Assembly: GCA_016937315.1 (NCBI GenBank)
Contig: JAFGWD010000046.1
Coordinates: forward strand, 1-9,666
DNA: 9,666 nt
Direction: 5' to 3'
From: Rhodospirillaceae bacterium
Lineage (GTDB): Bacteria > Pseudomonadota > Alphaproteobacteria > Rhodospirillales > Rhodospirillaceae
The notes beneath the pieces are model-generated. The model did no database searches. It was not told the origin of the DNA and was given only the letters and a program-made list of their open reading frames with translations. The position numbers and the translations under genes are program-made. How positions within the stretch are numbered: position 1 is the first letter of the stretch; every line of letters begins with the position of its first letter. Shown piece by piece: positions 6,337 through 9,666 of this stretch.

Positions 6337-8112
6337 GTGGGGAACCATACCGCCGAAACATCGACCACCGTTGCATCCGAGCGGGTTCCGTCTTTCTTCC
6401 GCCGTTTTCTGGGTCTCGCTATGCCGTTCTGGTCGTCGGAAGACGGCTGGCGTCTGACGGGGCTGGGGTTGGCGCTTCTGATTCTGACTGTGACCCAAGT
6501 CGCGTTTCCCATCGCCTTGAACGTCTGGAATGAAAAGCTGTTTAACGCCCTGGAAGAGCGGGAAATGCAGCGTTTTGAGGCGCTGATTGGGGTTTTGTTT
6601 CTGATTATCGTTGGCAATGTTTTGGTGACGTCCACGCATTTGCGCGTGAAGCGGCGGCTCCAGGTGGCGTGGCGGCAATGGCTGACCTATCGCGTGTTCC
6701 GTGACTGGATGTCGGGCGGTCGCCAGTACCTGCTGAATTATGTTCCTGGTGATCACGACAATCCCGATGGCCGCATTGCCGAGGATATTCGCATCACCAC
6801 CGAGGCCGCTATCGACCTAGCGCATTCGCTGTTTTATTCCATCTTACTTCTGATCAGTTTCACGCAAATTCTGTGGACCTTGTCGGGTCCAGTTCTGACA
6901 ACCTTTGGCGGATTAGAAGTTCCCTTGCCAGGTCATCTGGTGTGGCTTGCCATTGTGTATTCGGTGTTGGGTACGGTGGTGGCCTGGGCCTTAGGTCGGC
7001 CTTTGGTGCGGGCCGTGGACCGTCGCCAAACCGACGAAGCGAACTTTCGCTTTGGGTTGGTGCATGCCCGCGAAAATGCCATGGCGATTGCGCTGCTCCA
7101 TGGAGAAACTGGTGAACGCCGCCATTTTCGCAGCCTGTTTCGTCGGGTTGTGCAGGCTTGGGATGGGCAGACTTGGGCTTTGACGAAGCTGATGTATTTC
7201 ACGTCGAGCTGGTCAGTGCTGTCGATGGCGTTTCCCTTCTTGGTGGCCGCTCCACGCTATATCACGGGTATGATTTCCCTCGGCATTTTGATGCAAACCG
7301 CTCAGGCCTTTGGGCAAATGACGGCAGCGTTGTCTTGGCCGATTGATAATCTGGCCGGAGTCGCGGAATGGCGGGCCTCGGTGGAACGTGTGCTGCGTCT
7401 TGTCGATGGGATCAACTTGATTTCCCGGCGCATTGTTGCCGGAGGGCATGACGGGATTCATGTGACCCAATCGGAGACATCAGAGCTCACCTTCCGTGAT
7501 GTCGAGATTGCGGATTCCACAGGGGCCACCCAAATCGCACGGTTTTCAACCCTGATTGCGGCCGGTGAACGGGTTCTTGTGACCGGCGACCCCGGAGCCG
7601 CTGTAAAGCTGTTTAAGGTGGCGGCGCGGTTGTGGCCATGGGGCCATGGTCGTGTGGGACTGCCCTCTGGCGCGTCGATCTTTTTTATGCCGCGTCGTCC
7701 ATACTTGCCGATTGGGCCGTTGCGCACCGCCATTGTGTTTCCCGAAGTACCGAGTGTTGAACATGATGACGCCCTACGCGCTGCTCTGGTGCGTGTCGGC
7801 CTGAATGATTTTGCCAAACGCTTGGATGATGTGGAAAATTGGGAGCAAAACCTCGCAGTTGGCGAGCAGCAGCGTTTGGGGTTTGCGCGGTTGTTGATGC
7901 ACCGACCGGATTGGATCTTCATCGAAGAAGCCACCAACGGCCTGGATCGGGAGATGGAGCGCCAGATGATGGAGTTGACAGTTGCCGAGTACCCGAAGGC
8001 GGCGATCATCACCATCAGTCACCGCACCAGTGTGCAGGCGTTTCACCAACGCCGCCTGACTCTGGTGCGGGTCAATGGCTTCGCCGTGGTCGAAGATTGT
8101 TTGCTGCCGTAA
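6337..8112 (+). CDS. YddA/BacA-like ABC half-transporter (membrane domain fused to a degenerate ATPase domain)
   Basis: This 591-residue fusion is of the COG4178 type, related to E. coli YddA and mycobacterial Rv1819c, which takes up cobalamin, bleomycin and peptides; the NBD-less SbmA/BacA proteins share its membrane fold. The GTG start at 6337 has AGAGG 6 nt upstream. The membrane domain (about 25-345) has probable helices near 41-60, 81-100, 162-183, 200-220, 288-305 and 309-330, plus the family motif NPDGRIAED (142-150). The nucleotide-binding domain (about 380-590) aligns throughout, but its motifs are altered. Walker A is GDPGAAVKL (417-425), with Val423 where the lysine belongs. The Q-loop is MPRRPYLP, with Arg453 for Gln. 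The signature is LAVGEQQR (506-513), with Ala for Ser. Walker B is WIFIEE (526-531), with E530 for Asp and catalytic E531 kept. The D-loop NGLD and H562 are kept. The family assignment is firm. ATP-driven activity is doubtful, and the substrate is unknown. Confidence 0.88.
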   Translation: MGNHTAETSTTVASERVPSFFRRFLGLAMPFWSSEDGWRLTGLGLALLILTVTQVAFPIALNVWNEKLFNALEEREMQRFEALIGVLFLIIVGNVLVTSTHLRVKRRLQVAWRQWLTYRVFRDWMSGGRQYLLNYVPGDHDNPDGRIAEDIRITTEAAIDLAHSLFYSILLLISFTQILWTLSGPVLTTFGGLEVPLPGHLVWLAIVYSVLGTVVAWALGRPLVRAVDRRQTDEANFRFGLVHARENAMAIALLHGETGERRHFRSLFRRVVQAWDGQTWALTKLMYFTSSWSVLSMAFPFLVAAPRYITGMISLGILMQTAQAFGQMTAALSWPIDNLAGVAEWRASVERVLRLVDGINLISRRIVAGGHDGIHVTQSETSELTFRDVEIADSTGATQIARFSTLIAAGERVLVTGDPGAAVKLFKVAARLWPWGHGRVGLPSGASIFFMPRRPYLPIGPLRTAIVFPEVPSVEHDDALRAALVRVGLNDFAKRLDDVENWEQNLAVGEQQRLGFARLLMHRPDWIFIEEATNGLDREMERQMMELTVAEYPKAAIITISHRTSVQAFHQRRLTLVRVNGFAVVEDCLLP

Positions 8113-8218
8113 GCAAATTCTTTCCAGAGAGCCGCAATCCTTCGTCTCCCCTCGAACTTGGGCAATTGGGAATCCTCCCTGGCAACCGTGTCAGAGTTTT
8201 TATGGGTGGCTTAAAACG

Positions 8219-8236
8219 GGGTGGCAGTTGGCACCC
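8219..8236 (-). terminator. Weak candidate terminator downstream of the diguanylate cyclase gene
   Basis: GGGTG (8219-8223) pairs with CACCC (8232-8236) over an 8-nt loop. On the minus strand the stem is followed by CGTTTTAAG, a short T-run. It begins about 30 nt beyond the TAA of the diguanylate cyclase gene, the expected place. The 5-bp stem and four-T tract are marginal. No better terminator was found for either convergent gene in the 155-nt gap. Confidence 0.3.
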
Positions 8237-8267
8237 ATGCACGATTCTATACGCGTGAAAATCGGAC

Positions 8268-9666
8268 TTATTTCGCCGGTGTGTTCTGCCACAAACACAC
8301 GCGGTTGCGTCCGGCGTTTTTGGCTTGATAGAGGGCTTCATCGGCGCGAGATAGCAAGAGGTCCCAGGTGGAGGCGTTGTCTGGAAAGCTGGCGATTCCG
8401 ACCGAAAAGCTGACCGGGATCGACTGGCCGCGCAGGATCATAGGCTGAGCACAATAGGCGGCACGCCAGCGTTCAATTCCGGCCTCGGCCTGCTCGGCAG
8501 TGGTGTGCGGCAACAGGATCAGGATTTCTTCTCCGCCAATCCGAATGATCAGATCGTCGTCGCGGGCCTGGGTTTCCAGGAAGTGGGCCGTGGCGCGGAG
8601 TACGGCGTCGCCCATCATGTGCCCCCACGTGTCGTTCAAGTTCTTGAAATGGTCGAGGTCGATCATGGCCACAGCGAGGGATTCATGCCCCAACCGAGTT
8701 TCGGTCAGGAGGGTATCGCGTACGCTCTCTAGGAAATTGCGGTTGCAAAGGCCGGTTAACGGGTCGCGGTTGGCTTGATTGCGTAACTGTTCCTGGAGTT
8801 TCATGTTGGCTGTCAACTGCTCGGTCAGGCAGCGTTCGATCTCTTTACGGTGGGTAATGTCGCGCAGCACGACGACCCGGCCCATGCGATGTGTCTTGTG
8901 GGAAAGCCAACGGATACGCACCTCATGACAGCGACGATCATCAGGATTAAGGTGAATTTCACTTACCTTGTCGGGATCGGGATACGCAAGCAGTGGGTTG
9001 AGTACGGCTGCCATTACATCGGGCAAGAGGTGCCCAATCTGCGGGGCGGGGATCGTCAGCATCTGGGCTGCGGGGTTGGTCTCGACCACGCGATCAGCGT
9101 CGTCGAGCACCAATATCGCATCGGGCAGGCTATTGAGAAGCGGGCGCAAGGCGATAGGCAAAAGCGAGAAGAGTTGCCGCCGTTCGACCAGCCAGAAGAA
9201 CACGGCTCCGGTGAGTAGGAAACAAAACGGGGTTGGGTCGAAGCCGAACAGGTAAAACTGTCCGGTGACATAGCTGAGGTTGCCCAAGAGGGGAATCAAT
9301 ACCGCGACCACAAAGCCGAAAGAGTGGCGTCGATGGATGACAGATGCGTCTCGCGCCGTTGTGATGGTGATCCCCAGGCTGAACAGCATGCAAAGATAGA
9401 TCGGCACGGTGATGGCGATAAACAGCGGGCCGTGGTCATAGAGGATTGGCGTGCCAAGATTTGGGCCTATCGGCGTTGCTGTCCGATAGATCAGGTGATG
9501 GTGGTCATTGCTGAGAGCCACGGCCCAGACCGTCAGGGACAGTCCCCAAATCAGTGAGCGAATCAGCGGCGTATGGCGACCCGTTTCTCTGCGGCAATAG
9601 GTCCAAACAAACATCATCCAGAGCAATGGGGCCGCGACGATGCCGAGCCAAGCCATTTCCGCCCAA
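8268..9666 (-). CDS. Membrane-anchored diguanylate cyclase, 7TM sensor-PAS-GGDEF, N-terminus beyond window edge
   Basis: The product makes cyclic di-GMP from two GTP at the inner membrane. Residue numbers count from the ATG at 9656, which is probably internal. The frame stays open to the right edge, and the preceding codons (WAE) followed by MAWLGIVAAPLLW match the middle of an N-terminal 7TM sensor of the histidine-kinase type (HisKA_7TM), so roughly 60 residues are likely missing. Membrane segments appear near 1-18, 32-48, 77-99, 112-132 and 142-157. A PAS domain follows (about 172-270: LPDAILVLDDADRVVETNPAA through RVVVLRDIT), then a short helical linker (270-296) and the GGDEF domain (297-456). 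Catalytic features are RDPLTGL, metal-binding D333 in MIDLDHFKNLND, and the GGEEI active-site loop (374-378). RDDD at 365-368 sits exactly five residues before GGEE, the correct place for the inhibitory I-site, so product feedback is expected. No EAL domain is present in the window. Confidence 0.9.
   Translation of the reverse strand, partial: WAEMAWLGIVAAPLLWMMFVWTYCRRETGRHTPLIRSLIWGLSLTVWAVALSNDHHHLIYRTATPIGPNLGTPILYDHGPLFIAITVPIYLCMLFSLGITITTARDASVIHRRHSFGFVVAVLIPLLGNLSYVTGQFYLFGFDPTPFCFLLTGAVFFWLVERRQLFSLLPIALRPLLNSLPDAILVLDDADRVVETNPAAQMLTIPAPQIGHLLPDVMAAVLNPLLAYPDPDKVSEIHLNPDDRRCHEVRIRWLSHKTHRMGRVVVLRDITHRKEIERCLTEQLTANMKLQEQLRNQANRDPLTGLCNRNFLESVRDTLLTETRLGHESLAVAMIDLDHFKNLNDTWGHMMGDAVLRATAHFLETQARDDDLIIRIGGEEILILLPHTTAEQAEAGIERWRAAYCAQPMILRGQSIPVSFSVGIASFPDNASTWDLLLSRADEALYQAKNAGRNRVCLWQNTPAK

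Noticed and set aside
7585..7611. Frameshift or sequencing error as the cause of the aberrant Walker A in the ABC transporter
   Set aside because: Flanking residues on both sides align with the family in the same frame, and three further motifs far from this site are also altered, so a single local error cannot explain it.
8113..8267. Small gene or RNA between the ABC transporter and the diguanylate cyclase
   Set aside because: I see no start with a ribosome site giving a plausible product and no stable fold beyond the weak 5-bp hairpin.
1..9666. Mobile element, CRISPR array, tRNA or prophage segment
   Set aside because: No transposase or integrase motif, no regularly spaced repeats, no tRNA-like cloverleaf and no terminal inverted repeats were found on either strand.

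Overview
The window looks like chromosomal DNA of a GC-rich alphaproteobacterium, probably Rhodospirillales-like. I base this on family resemblance of the proteins (the DgcN/DgcA pair, a lytic transglycosylase of the type common in alphaproteobacteria, a YddA/BacA-like ABC half-transporter) and on base composition; no rRNA or marker gene confirms it. Coding density is high. I see no insertion sequence, tRNA, rRNA, CRISPR array, integrase or other sign of a mobile island.

Layout: (1) 1-1832, plus strand: the 3' part of dgcN (cut by the left edge) and complete dgcA, 11 nt apart. Together they convert D-glutamate to N-acetyl-D-glutamate and then to N-acetyl-L-glutamate. A strong intrinsic terminator follows at 1847-1879. 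(2) 1873-6129, minus strand: three genes, in transcription order a secreted lytic transglycosylase (6129-5362), a large GH65-family glycoside phosphorylase/hydrolase-like protein (5265-2854) and an unrecognised 286-residue protein (2733-1873). The two gaps (96 and 120 nt) hold dyad symmetries and no clear terminator, so co-transcription is possible but not shown. (3) 6337-8112, plus strand, divergent from the transglycosylase: an ABC half-transporter of the YddA/Rv1819c class. (4) 8268 to the right edge, minus strand: a diguanylate cyclase with an N-terminal membrane sensor (7TM-type), a PAS domain and a GGDEF domain; its N-terminus lies outside the window.

Two proteins keep their family fold but have lost residues normally needed for catalysis. 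In the ABC transporter, the Walker A lysine, the Q-loop glutamine and the signature serine are all replaced, while the membrane domain looks intact. In the GH65 protein, the general-acid glutamate of the GPDEY/F motif is a methionine. Both changes are in intact reading frames and are the strongest leads here. I found no evidence of a wholly new multi-gene system.
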